Below, one piece after another: positions 54,119 through 63,935 of a DNA stretch of 64,000 nt. The stretch is from the NCBI RefSeq assembly GCF_000210295.1, contig NC_026744.1:3472001-3536000 (forward strand), in the 5' to 3' direction. The notes beneath the pieces were generated by a model. It saw only the letters and a list, made by a program, of their open reading frames with translations, did no database searches and was not told where the DNA came from. Position numbers and translations under genes: made by a program. The stretch's first letter is position 1. Each line of letters opens with the position of its first letter. The stretch comes from Trypanosoma brucei gambiense DAL972 (lineage: Eukaryota > Euglenozoa > Kinetoplastea > Trypanosomatida > Trypanosomatidae).

Positions 54119-56284
54119 TCATCTGCCGTGCGTTAAACGCAATACTTCCAGAACATCGTCTGTACACATTTTGAGGATATTTTTGGTCATGACCAACAGC
54201 TCTTCGGCAAGATCTTCTAGAAACTCGTCTCCGGGACACTCCTTCACGGGGAGCCACACAGTCTGGTACAAGGCGTCGCCACATTCCGTAATGGCATGAC
54301 ACTGCACGGGAGGGGATGACTCCACCACTGGCAAGCACGCTGGAAAATGGTACAGCGGTTCAATACAGTAAAGCGCTTCCATTTGTTCGCAGCAAAAATG
54401 ACATGAAGTGGCTCTATCCCTCATACCCGAGTATGTCACGATGTCCATTGAAGTGCGCAGCGGTTGCCTGCAGGTGCCTGCCGTGAGCAAGCGGCACTCT
54501 GTGCACTTAAGGACACGCTCCACCCAATCCTTGGGGTTGGGCGGGTTAGTGTCGCCGTACTCTGGGAGAGACATTGTTTCCACCTCAACAACCGCTGTAG
54601 ACATTGTTTCCGCCACTCTTTCATGTGGTCTTGGATGCAGGGGGTGCCTGATACGCTCGCCAACTAACCGCGGACTACCCGCGAGGTAGCAACTTATGGC
54701 ACAACAACGTTCCAGAAACCTGCAACAACGCAGAAGTGTCCGACTTAGTGCCTCAGGTAGTGCGCCCCTATTTCCTGTCAGGACAGCCTTCTGACGCAGG
54801 GTAAGCCTCCTACGATGCTTAACTCTCTGCCGCCGCATAGCTCCTAAAAGCAAAGCAATGGCAATATCGCTCACACAAACTTCAGGACTCCCCGCGGCAC
54901 GAAGCTCAATCCATTCGTTCATACAGTCTGCAGCGCTTTGAAGCAGGATTTTAGAGCAGAAAGGTGAAATGAATAACCTCACTTGCCCACCGGCGCTGTC
55001 ACTATTGATGTCCTCACCACTACCTCGGGCAACATACTTAATGAGTAATGCAAAGACGGTGTGAAGTGCATGCAACACAACGGCAGTAAAGCCGAACAGA
55101 CCCCGGAGTAGCCTTCCAGTCAGCGTGTGCGAATCAAACAAGAAAACGCATGCACTTGTGTGCTCGTGCTTGCGCGGGTCGGTGTCCCCCTCGCCTACGT
55201 GGTCAGTACATTCATGGCTATCATCTTTACTCCTCACTGCAGTGCTAGGTTCATTATAACTGCTAGAGTCGCTGCCATTATTATTGATGTTGCTGCTGAA
55301 AACAGGGGGGGATGTTGTTGTATACTGTATAAGACCGCATTTCACTACCAACTGCAGCAACGCCGAAGCAGTGATTGCGCGGGAACGGACACGAAGTAGA
55401 ATCCCACCGCAGTGGTTTCCGTCGCCCCCGCTTTGTCCCTCATCCCCATTGTCGTAAACCTTTATGTATCGTACGTCGCACACTCCATGGACGACAGACA
55501 GTGTGGACGGAGCATTCATCAACTGGGCTGCCTTCTGCTGCGCCAACCACTTCCAGTCGCTTCCGTTACGGACCGTGTCTTGCGTTGGAGCAACGTCGCT
55601 ACACTTCACGGGCACACGACCCAAACTGCCAAAAATTCTTCGATTGTCATCGCGCCTAACTGCTGGTGCATCAACTACTGTGGTAGCTTCTGCAGTGTCT
55701 GCATTCCTCTGTCCGACCCTCTTTCGTGACGAGTTGCGGCCATCTTCCTGAACGGTGGGTGACGCGTTTCTCGACATCGGTAGCCTCGCAAAGGATTCGG
55801 ACACTGCGGAAGGTACGGAGACGGTTCGCGACGGCTCCCTCCGTGATAAAGGACTTTGTTCACCACGGTGCGACGACTGGGTTGAGCGCGGTGAGGAAGC
55901 CCGGTAAGACTGATTTTGAAACATTTCGCGCATGACGATGTGCTCCCGAAAAAACACCGGCCCGATAGTTCCCCCTTCCCCTCCTAGTTTCGGCTGAAGT
56001 ATCGCCGGCAAGCGCCGTTCCAATGTGGTGGTCACCTCATGGAGCGGTGGGAGTCGCGGGAACAACATCAACAGGCCTATGCCATTACCGTTATCGTCAG
56101 CGTTCCCTTCCTCAACTGATGGCGCCGCACTTGCCTTTGGTGTGTGGGAAGTCCATAGGCACCTAATGTACCGCATGCACACGAACACAATGACGGCCAA
56201 AACAAGTGAGGCAACGGTCACTTGCAGTTCGATCAGCGCGTCAGCTTCGCTGGGGAGAAGGAACTGAATGCGGACAATTCGCAT
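54119..56284 (-). CDS. Membrane-anchored hypothetical protein, 721 aa
   Basis: Family not recognised. One transmembrane segment lies near the N-terminus (about 19-40, VTVASLVLAVIVFVCMRYI). A Ser/Arg-rich disordered stretch (about 125-230) follows. The middle domain has alternating hydrophobic strands (VHGVCDVRYIKVYD, GGILLRVRSRAITASALLQLVVKCGLI) and a helical segment at about 385-470. The C-terminal 180 residues contain paired cysteines (CTEC, CHFCC) that could bind metal, ending in a helix EDLAEELLVMTKNILKMC. The layout suggests a membrane-tethered protein with a cytosolic regulatory domain; no more can be said. Confidence 0.75.
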   Translation of the reverse strand: MRIVRIQFLLPSEADALIELQVTVASLVLAVIVFVCMRYIRCLWTSHTPKASAAPSVEEGNADDNGNGIGLLMLFPRLPPLHEVTTTLERRLPAILQPKLGGEGGTIGPVFFREHIVMREMFQNQSYRASSPRSTQSSHRGEQSPLSRREPSRTVSVPSAVSESFARLPMSRNASPTVQEDGRNSSRKRVGQRNADTAEATTVVDAPAVRRDDNRRIFGSLGRVPVKCSDVAPTQDTVRNGSDWKWLAQQKAAQLMNAPSTLSVVHGVCDVRYIKVYDNGDEGQSGGDGNHCGGILLRVRSRAITASALLQLVVKCGLIQYTTTSPPVFSSNINNNGSDSSSYNEPSTAVRSKDDSHECTDHVGEGDTDPRKHEHTSACVFLFDSHTLTGRLLRGLFGFTAVVLHALHTVFALLIKYVARGSGEDINSDSAGGQVRLFISPFCSKILLQSAADCMNEWIELRAAGSPEVCVSDIAIALLLGAMRRQRVKHRRRLTLRQKAVLTGNRGALPEALSRTLLRCCRFLERCCAISCYLAGSPRLVGERIRHPLHPRPHERVAETMSTAVVEVETMSLPEYGDTNPPNPKDWVERVLKCTECRLLTAGTCRQPLRTSMDIVTYSGMRDRATSCHFCCEQMEALYCIEPLYHFPACLPVVESSPPVQCHAITECGDALYQTVWLPVKECPGDEFLEDLAEELLVMTKNILKMCTDDVLEVLRLTHGR

Positions 56285-57601
56285 GATCCGTTGACTTGTC
56301 TTTGCCTGCCGCCCTCAGATACAGGACCAACATCGCATCAATAAAAAAAAAACAACAAACAAAAGGACCAAGTGAAGAGGGGACACGCAAAAAAAGAAAC
56401 AGTTTAGCGATGATGTTGAGGGCGGAGAATACCCGCACTCATAACGGGAATAATAGATAGCATAACAGTCACATAGGCAAAAACACCTCACAATTGCTGA
56501 GTCCACTTCATAAAATATGAGAAACAGAAAGCAAAGAAAAGTTAAGCAGTATGATGAGATTGATGTGGGTGAAGCCTATTGAAAAGAGAGAATTCGTTAA
56601 ACTGCCCAGAAATACAAAACATCAATTACGTGTGAAAGCAAGACAACCGTTCATTAACTGATTTTAACTCTTTTGCATCGCGCTGAGACCGGCGTGCACC
56701 TTCACGGTGGTTACCCACCTTTTGCGTGTTTTGGGGCAATCAATCCCATCTCTTTTATAGTGGGGTATCCCTGAGTCCTCCTTGACCAAGACGGGCGGTG
56801 ATAAGGCCAAACGCCCCTCTCCGCTGCTTGGCATAGCGAGAGCATTCCTCCTGCTCTTTGAGGTCGGTTTCCCCCTTTTTCTCCCCCGAAGTCAGGGAGG
56901 AAAATGGGACTCACTGAAAACGATAAGCAACTACCGTTTAGAGTGGGAATGTGGCTGTGGCACCGCCCTTCCCCCCCAATTTGTGCAGCATCCCTCGAGT
57001 CGTTGGCATAAGGCTCCATGAAATGTTCCCAAGCGAGGTTCCAAATGCCAGTTGTGCTGGAATTAGCCTTACAAATGCCCCCGACACGATGCAGCAGGAC
57101 CGGCCTCGTAGTAAAATGACTGCTTGCCGTGCTTCACCCAACCCATCGTCACTTATCCCATAGTACCAGTGGCACACCCGGTGCTTATACGTATAGTATT
57201 GATCCACGAAACATGAAGATAATGAAGAAGCACAATCAACCAACCTTGATCAGTAGATGTTGCACCCACCAATCGCCAGGACTTCTGTGATGACAGCGCC
57301 AGCGATATTTTGATAGCTTCGAACAAAGAAACTACTAAGGGATCGAGACCAAAAGACAATAAAAAGGCACAAAGAGAGCTGCACTCGGGGCACGAGGATA
57401 AACTGTTAGCGACGGCCATTAACGAGGGTTGGTTGAAGTCACAGCTAAAAGGCAGAGTGATTTGCGCCGGAATATGTATCAATCGGCACGCCCCTAACAA
57501 ACTCCGTCGGTAGCCGTTCGTATGCTCAGGGAAATAAAGCTCTGTTTGTGGACCAATTAGTTATACAAGCCGACGGGAAAGGGGACGGGGAAGCAGCCAT
57601 G
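56285..57601. other. 1.3-kb region without a supported gene
   Basis: Nearer 56300-56640 it looks like ordinary A/T-rich UTR. From about 56640 to 57540 base composition shifts to mosaic, gene-like sequence with short broken frames on both strands (for example 56951-57163 and 57310-57513 plus). This resembles the degraded stretches on the left of the window and could be another retroelement relic, but no motif was found. Confidence 0.45.
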
Positions 57602-58141
57602 TTAGTATGCGAACGGGTCAACTTGTTTCGCATACCGCATCTCCTGTTCAAGGTGTTCAGTTTCTTCTTCTGTCCACTCGTTCTCCAGCTGAAGATATGT
57701 GCGCAACCTTGCAGCTCCCTCCATAATGGAAGGTGCCTCCCTTGCAATTTCATTCACACGCTCTGCTACATAGGCACCGAGAAGCTCCCGCAGTTCCACA
57801 ACGCACAAGAAGCACGCACACTCAAAGAGCGGCATAAGTATCTCACGCCGTTCAGCACCGCGGACAAAATCCAGATTCCACTCCGGAACAAAGTCTCTAA
57901 GGGACCCTGTGAGGGGCCTACGTGCGTCAATAACGAATCTGCTGCTCTTTTCAAGGTAATCGGCAACGGCGCGCAACACTTCTGTAGAGAAACCAAGTTC
58001 GATCTCTGGCATCTCTGTGCATCCACTTTCATCTAACTCAGCGAGCCTTTGCAGAAGTCCGATATGATTCCATGCAGAAGCAGCCGGAATCGAAACGGTC
58101 TCACCATTGGGCGACACAAGTGTCACATCGCAAGCAGCCAT
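57602..58141 (-). CDS. SKP1-like protein, compact (179 aa)
   Basis: Start set at Met 58141 (MAACDVTLVSPNGETVSI), giving 179 aa, near the usual SKP1 size. The N-terminal POZ fold starts with VTLVSPNGETVSI; a central helix (EVLRAVADYLEKSSRF) matches the helix after the second strand. ILMPLFECACFLCVVELRELLGAYVAERVNEI aligns with the conserved AANYLDIKGLLDV segment. The end, AARLRTYLQLENEWTEEETEHLEQEM, corresponds to the IRKTFNIKNDFTEEEE helix that binds F-box proteins. It is divergent: the LDIKGLL core is replaced. It should be an SCF-type adaptor, but could serve a different complex. It lies directly downstream of the giant SKP1-like gene. Confidence 0.78.
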   Translation of the reverse strand: MAACDVTLVSPNGETVSIPAASAWNHIGLLQRLAELDESGCTEMPEIELGFSTEVLRAVADYLEKSSRFVIDARRPLTGSLRDFVPEWNLDFVRGAERREILMPLFECACFLCVVELRELLGAYVAERVNEIAREAPSIMEGAARLRTYLQLENEWTEEETEHLEQEMRYAKQVDPFAY

Positions 58142-59757
58142 TGGAAAAGCCACCCCCGCGACTTTACCGTTTCCTTTCTTTTCCTTGCTTCTACAAAGTC
58201 GTGCTTGACGGTGGCATCCATAAAAGAAAAGAGGTGTCACACATATTCATTACCTCAGTTGTAGCCCCATTATCAACTCCCAAGAAATCTCTTCACAATT
58301 GATACCGACAACAAGGGGTAAAGCGATCGATAACTGCTACCTGGGTAGTTTTTGTTCCCGTCGCTAATGCAGCTGAAATTGCGCACCGGCGAACGAGTGT
58401 CATTAAACACACACACAAAGCAGTGTAAATATATCCCAATCATGTGCCCCTCTGCGACGCATCCATAGAATGGCTTTCAGACGCCACGGGGTTTGTTTTT
58501 TCTCGGTGTCCGTAAGGAAGAAGTCTGGCAGAGGCTTCAGAAACATGTGAGGAATAAAAAGTAATTAAAATAAGACGCAAGGCACGGTGATTAAGGTTTT
58601 AGTTTGTGTACACTTGCATCTGAAGACAGTATCTTCCTCTGAGTAACAGCCCCTTGATTTTCCACCCACCCATCTGTCCTTACTTCTCTCCATCCCTTTG
58701 CCTGTGCACACACTTATTCCAGCGTAGGTAAAATATACAAACGAACATATATATATATATATATATATATGCTTGTGGGTGTACTTGCGTGTACGACACT
58801 GCCCATCCAGCTTCGGTTTCATTCAATTACGTCCCCTTCCTCCTCGAACCGTGGCTCAACAACCCACCTTTAGCCGTTCTGTCCCCACTTATCACAAGAA
58901 AATCGACCCCCATCCGGCGTCCCCTGCCCTTCGTCACTTTAGTTATGCCTACGAGAGCAAGAAAGCGAAGATAGTGGCCCAAACGAAGCGCGAAAAAAAA
59001 CAACATGAAAACAGGAAAGGTCTAGTTGCAGCACAAACGTATTATATTAGCCAATGGAAAAGAGAATACCACAACATGGGGTCTGAGCACGCTTAACCAA
59101 GTGAATCAACGTGACCAGCCAGATTGTGGTGGCAACGACAACGGCAGGGGGGGGGGAGGAGGGGAGGAAGAGGATAACACCAACATAATGTGACGGAGCC
59201 AAATTGCATTGGTCACCGCTTTTTCTTTGCGTGTTTCTTATATGAAATATGATAGGGGTGTTGCGCCTGCCTGGCTCTTCACCCAAGCAAATAAGAGGTA
59301 GCCGCCTTCTCTTCGTCAGGGAAAAGGTGGAGCCACGCGCTCCCTTTTCCCCATCTGAGCATTGACAAGAGTCGGTAGGGTAGCAACCTAGAAGTGAGTC
59401 ACATAATAAACAGAGAAACACCGATACCGATGTTTTACAAACTTTCCTCCATCAACCTCTTTGACACTCATTCACTCTTAATTACACTGAACACACGACC
59501 ATGACGCCCTTTTCACCCCAAACCACTCGTTTCGCCCAACATAATCTCCTTTTTTTAACTTTCAAAAGTCTCCCTTAGCCCTTTTCCATCCACTCTATTT
59601 GCAGTGCTGAGGAAGAATGAAACACATGCCTTCCTACCGCAGTTCAAAACCTCCCTAATCAACGAGCGACTGCCTTTTTCACCATCCGTCTGCCACACCC
59701 TTCCCCCCACCTCAATTTTGTTCCTTCTCTTCAACTAATTTCATTTTACTCACCTCT
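58142..59757. other. 1.6-kb intergenic region
   Basis: No supported gene. Holds a TA microsatellite at 58747-58770 and a G-run near 59147-59160. The plus-strand frame 58773-59096 is not supported by any domain. Confidence 0.6.
58747..58770 (+). repeat. (AT)n microsatellite
   Basis: About twelve AT units between the two SKP1-like genes. Confidence 0.93.
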
Positions 59758-62217
59758 CTATTCTTCTTCATTTACAGGCCACTCATTTTCCAGCTTTAAG
59801 CAGTCCATTTCCTTGCGTGACCAATCATTTTGCACTTGGAAGCATCTGCGAACTAACGCCGCCGCCTCAAAATGGTCTCGGGCCCCATAGCTCGCTCTCA
59901 CAATGAAGTCAGCACACCACGCTGCACAGAGGCTCCGCAGTGATGGGACTTGGAGCACTTCCGCCGCGCGCATGACGCGCAGCAACAGAGCAACGCGCTC
60001 CGCAGCGGGGGGCTCTACTAGAAGCACTCTGGAAATTCCAGAAACCTTGAGGAACGGAGTGGGGTACGTATAACTCATATTTGGTGAATGCTCAACTATT
60101 TCCATAGCACGTGACACCTGCTCCTCCGTCTGACCAAGTATGTCGCGGTAGATGAAATTCCGCTCCCAGGGAGTCAAGAGTGCCACTAGAGGTGCAGTGA
60201 GAGGTTCAGGCGCGAGTGTGGGAAGGAGCTGCTCCTGGCGACTGTTCTCGTAGGGGTGTTGTTGATGGATCGTGGCGAAGTGCCGGAGGTACACGGCACA
60301 GTATCGCACGGCATCGGTTGATGGAGTTCGGTAGGGCCGCGACGCACGCTCATCCGCGCGGGGAGCACGTGCGGAATGTATTTTGCGCGTCTCCGAGGTA
60401 GTCGATACCTCAGGCGACGGAGCACCGTCTAAAGGTGCAGACAAGTCCGCTGGAATGCAAGTATTGCTTGGGCGTAGGGTACTGCTGCTGGCTGACTTCC
60501 CCAGTGAAGATTTGTGTGAGGAGTGAAATGGTATTGTCTGACTAATCTCGAGGTTGCTACTCGCCCCGCTTCGCCTCGATTCCGTCTTTCCCGCTGCTTC
60601 CCACTCACCGGCTATCTCATTTGAATCACAAAACCAGTTCTGCAATTTGATGACGATTTCCTTGTCAGTGATGTGCATGCATTGCCGCATCGGGCGGCCC
60701 TCGACTTCTCCATTGGCATCTTCATCATCGCCGTCATCGCCTAAAGCACTATTATTGAGTTGCTGCTTCCGGGTCTGGGAAACACTATCCGCCCTCATGC
60801 TACTCATAAGTCCACGAGGACTTAGTGACCTTTCACCTGAGAAACGACTAGAACCCTCTATGGGAGATGACACGTCCTTACCTTTGCTTGAATGCTGGCA
60901 CAGTGGCCGCGAAGTGGTCTCTAACTGCAATGTCTCCTCAGTTGTGGGAGATGCACAGTCACCGCTGGGGATTGTGGAGTCGTCTTCGTCCCCGATCATG
61001 CATGGGGTGCGTTGATGGTAACTCCCGGGGGACACAAGCCCCTCGTTTGTCTGACTGTTTGGTGTGAAGAAAGGCATAACCGATCCCGTTCCTGACGCTA
61101 CGAAAACCTCCTGCGTAAGCCCCTCTTCTGCCTCGTCTGTTCTTGGCGACACGACAGCAGCGGCAACGGGGCTACATTTATTAGCCGTTACCAGCTCCTC
61201 GTCCTTTGACATCCTGGAGCCGCACACCTCTGAGGGATTTGATTCCACATTGGAGGTTTTGCCATCACGTTCAAGTGTTTCGGGTGTGACCTCCGCCGAT
61301 AGGGAGGGGGGGTCCTTATTATCTTCAGCACCACGGTCGCTAGTCTGTAACTCATCATCATCTGAACCAAGCGTGATGGCGTGCGCAGCGGTATTGGTGC
61401 TCGGTGACACTTCGCGTGATTTGGTTGACGATCGTTTTTGTGACAGCTCATCCTTGCAGCCGCCTTCTTCACCCCCCATTCCTGCCTGTATTTCCTTTTC
61501 CTCCCCACTCCCCCTACTTTCATCATCATCCAAGGTGCTGGGCGTGGCGCTATCGTCTCCACTGGTTCCCCCTTTATCTCCCCTAAGTGGCACATGATGT
61601 TCTAATGGCGTGAAACCACCACTGTTGCCAGACACCGTCTTGTCTCCACTGGCGTGAAATTTCTCCTGACGATCGCCTTCCAGCCCTACCTCATGTCCGC
61701 GAGGTGTCGTTCCCTTTGCTTCTGATTCGGCTCTTCCTCCGTGCGTGCACACCGTTGGAAGAGAAAACGTAACAGGTGACGGTGAAGGAGAGTCGTTATC
61801 GGCTTCATCGTCGTCAAGAACACTCGCTGTGCCATCTGTATCGTCAGAGTTTCTCGATGGACTACCCTGTTCCTTACCGTAGCACGCCCGCTCAAACCCG
61901 TTAACTTTTCTACCTCTCAGTGCTGATTTGGACCCTAAAGACCGTTCGCACACGTCGTTGATTGAACCCACATTAAGACTCCTCATGCCGCTTCGATGGC
62001 CGTCGTAATCTTCGTCACCAATTCGGTCGGGGGTCCGCTCCGAGTCAGAGTCGCTGCATACGTACGTGTCGCCGTCTATTGCTGTCCCCGGTGACGCGAA
62101 GCCGTACATTTCTTCCCAACTGTCCAACACACGCCGCACCACTCCCGAGAGCTGCGCGGCTTCCTCCGGTACCGCGATGCGCGCACCATCCTGCGTCTGC
62201 AAGAAAATTAGAGGCAT
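59758..62217 (-). CDS. Giant SKP1-like protein with a very long internal insertion (819 aa)
   Basis: Residues 1-40 (PLIFLQTQDGARIAVPEEAAQLSGVVRRVLDSW, in two halves) match the first strand and helix of SKP1. The chain then runs for nearly 600 residues of acidic, Ser/Gly/Thr-rich, apparently disordered sequence. From about residue 635 the SKP1 fold resumes: AVRYCAVYLRHFATIHQQHP as the next helix, RVALLLRVMRAAEVLQVPSLRSLC as the AANYLDIKGLLDV-like segment, and ALVRRCFQVQNDWSRKEMDCLKLENEW as the F-box-binding helix. Normal SKP1 is about 160 residues. A helix at about 508-535 (MHITDKEIVIKLQNWF) may belong to the fold too. The frame is uninterrupted, so this is not an assembly artefact of a broken gene. 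It is likely a specialised SCF adaptor or scaffold. Confidence 0.72.
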   Translation of the reverse strand: MPLIFLQTQDGARIAVPEEAAQLSGVVRRVLDSWEEMYGFASPGTAIDGDTYVCSDSDSERTPDRIGDEDYDGHRSGMRSLNVGSINDVCERSLGSKSALRGRKVNGFERACYGKEQGSPSRNSDDTDGTASVLDDDEADNDSPSPSPVTFSLPTVCTHGGRAESEAKGTTPRGHEVGLEGDRQEKFHASGDKTVSGNSGGFTPLEHHVPLRGDKGGTSGDDSATPSTLDDDESRGSGEEKEIQAGMGGEEGGCKDELSQKRSSTKSREVSPSTNTAAHAITLGSDDDELQTSDRGAEDNKDPPSLSAEVTPETLERDGKTSNVESNPSEVCGSRMSKDEELVTANKCSPVAAAVVSPRTDEAEEGLTQEVFVASGTGSVMPFFTPNSQTNEGLVSPGSYHQRTPCMIGDEDDSTIPSGDCASPTTEETLQLETTSRPLCQHSSKGKDVSSPIEGSSRFSGERSLSPRGLMSSMRADSVSQTRKQQLNNSALGDDGDDEDANGEVEGRPMRQCMHITDKEIVIKLQNWFCDSNEIAGEWEAAGKTESRRSGASSNLEISQTIPFHSSHKSSLGKSASSSTLRPSNTCIPADLSAPLDGAPSPEVSTTSETRKIHSARAPRADERASRPYRTPSTDAVRYCAVYLRHFATIHQQHPYENSRQEQLLPTLAPEPLTAPLVALLTPWERNFIYRDILGQTEEQVSRAMEIVEHSPNMSYTYPTPFLKVSGISRVLLVEPPAAERVALLLRVMRAAEVLQVPSLRSLCAAWCADFIVRASYGARDHFEAAALVRRCFQVQNDWSRKEMDCLKLENEWPVNEEE

Positions 62218-62891
62218 CTTTCAGTAACCATGCAGGATGGGGATGCTGTGGGAGTTCGGCGCCTGTGAACTCTTTTCTTTTCTCTACCGAGATCGGTTTC
62301 ACGGGGGTTCTCTCCTTCCTACTGCCCCTTCTCCCTCTGCTGCCAGCTTTACCTCTTTTACTCCTTCCCTGTATTCTTTTCCCTTTTATAACAACAACAA
62401 TAAGAAAGAAAGTACTTATATATATATTGCTTAGTTTGCTAAATCAACTATACAACAATGCTATCACAAGGGCCACGAAATGAACTTTCGGGACAACTTC
62501 ACTCAAGATCGACAACCGCATGGATGTCCATTTGCCTCTTCCCCCTTTTGTTGTTTTCCAATCCTTTAGCATCCCCTGACTGTGCTTGGAGCAGCCCCTG
62601 ACGAAATTCTCTACTTTGAGAGGAGCTGTCCTCAACTTGACGCAGCCTTCTGGAAAACATAAATGCCACCAATGACTCTATCAAAAGGTGAACGGGGCAA
62701 GCCAACCCGACGGACAAAAGACAACAGTGGTTATGGGAGCAAGCGGTAGCAACATGCGTGTACCTATGCGCATACACATATATAAGAAGTAACATCAACA
62801 CAACCGATGCCTCTTTTTGCAGTCACCCCCACAAAAAAAAAAGGGTACCATAAGAAACTTGTTTCGTCCTTTTCCCCTTCCGACCACTGAA
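62218..62891. other. Intergenic region, no supported gene
   Basis: Short spacer between the giant SKP1-like gene and the acidic 347-aa gene; includes CAACAACAATAA-type sequence and a short TA run near 62417-62427. Confidence 0.6.
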
Positions 62892-63935
62892 CTAACGATT
62901 CTTAACTTTGGACTCCAGCATGGACCGATGTCGTTTCGACTCACCTAAAACAAACCACTGAAACTGCCCACGGCGATAGTACGTTTCACATCGTGCTTGT
63001 GTGACATGCGGCGCTACTTCTCCACAATGACCACTATCCGTGTTGCTGGAAACGTCGTAAAGACTCAGCACAACAGACGCGAGAGGTACATCAAATGTAC
63101 TGGTGCTATTCGCAATGAATGTCTTAAAGGCACACCCACCCACAGCTGTGGTGGAAGTGTTCTCCCATTCATCTCCATCCTCGCTATCATCTTCCCATTC
63201 GTCATCATCATCGTCATCGTAATCTCTGGGTCTCTTCTTGGATCGGTCTGGCGGCAAGGGCTGCTTTGCGTCAGCCTGCGGGCTCGCTTTACTTGTCATT
63301 GGGGACGCACATGCCAAAGCAGATAACGTGCCTACTGTGGCAGAGAAATTATTTGAATTGTAATTCACCTCACTCACACCTAGACTTTTGCCGCGGTCGT
63401 CACAACCGATGCGATCAGCTTTCTTATAGGTGTTGAGATCAGCCTCTACCACGTGCAGCGGCACGCTAGTGGATGTGAAAGATGCATCACCTTCTGCGAC
63501 CGAACACCACTCACTGAAGAGTACATCCGCCAACAACTCCACAGGTATTTCCGTGGGCTTTCGATCATCCTGCCACTTGTCGTCTCCCTCTTCTTTGACT
63601 CTCACGTCGCCCGCTGTAACAGCTACGATTTGCTCCATTGCATAAGTGAGATCTTCTCGGCGTATCGTTTTCCTCATGCCACCGACGCGCTCCCGCAGAA
63701 TCTTTAGCAACTCTTCCACGAAAGTTTGCCGCCCTGCTGACTCGTAACGCCGCTGGAGGTGGCGGAGCACCCGGCACCGCGCAGCAGCTTCTGGTGGGCG
63801 TGGATGAGCCCATGGTGTCACCACTGGCGCAAGGTGGGATAAATTGAACCAACCATCCGCCATGGCACCCGTAAGAAAGGGATCTGCGCGCGTGTGGCCA
63901 CTGACACGAGGGCGCAACCTGTTAGTGTCTGCCAC
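62892..63935 (-). CDS. Acidic-region hypothetical protein, 347 aa
   Basis: No confident family. The N-terminal third is helical (RCRVLRHLQRRYESAGRQTF, VEELLKILRERVGG). The middle is polar. A patch rich in Asp and Glu after a KKRPRDYDDDDDDEWEDD stretch (about 232-262) precedes a C-terminal domain with strand-like segments (FDVPLASVVLSLYDV, CETYYRRGQFQWFVLGE). An acidic block before a small C-terminal beta domain is the arrangement of the TFIIA large subunit, and the SVVLSLYDV and FQWF pieces fit it loosely, but this is far from proof. A nuclear role is suggested by the basic KKRPR. A Met 25 residues in (MADGWFNL) could also be the start. Confidence 0.65.
   Translation of the reverse strand: MADTNRLRPRVSGHTRADPFLTGAMADGWFNLSHLAPVVTPWAHPRPPEAAARCRVLRHLQRRYESAGRQTFVEELLKILRERVGGMRKTIRREDLTYAMEQIVAVTAGDVRVKEEGDDKWQDDRKPTEIPVELLADVLFSEWCSVAEGDASFTSTSVPLHVVEADLNTYKKADRIGCDDRGKSLGVSEVNYNSNNFSATVGTLSALACASPMTSKASPQADAKQPLPPDRSKKRPRDYDDDDDDEWEDDSEDGDEWENTSTTAVGGCAFKTFIANSTSTFDVPLASVVLSLYDVSSNTDSGHCGEVAPHVTQARCETYYRRGQFQWFVLGESKRHRSMLESKVKNR

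Noticed and set aside
33521..58770. Spaced TA microsatellites as a CRISPR-like or regulatory array
   Set aside because: They are simple dinucleotide runs at irregular distances in intergenic DNA, common in trypanosome genomes.
60554..61597. Plus-strand Ser-rich frames inside the giant SKP1-like gene
   Set aside because: Antisense shadows of its Ser/Asp/Glu-rich insertion; the minus frame is continuous and carries the SKP1 motifs at both ends.
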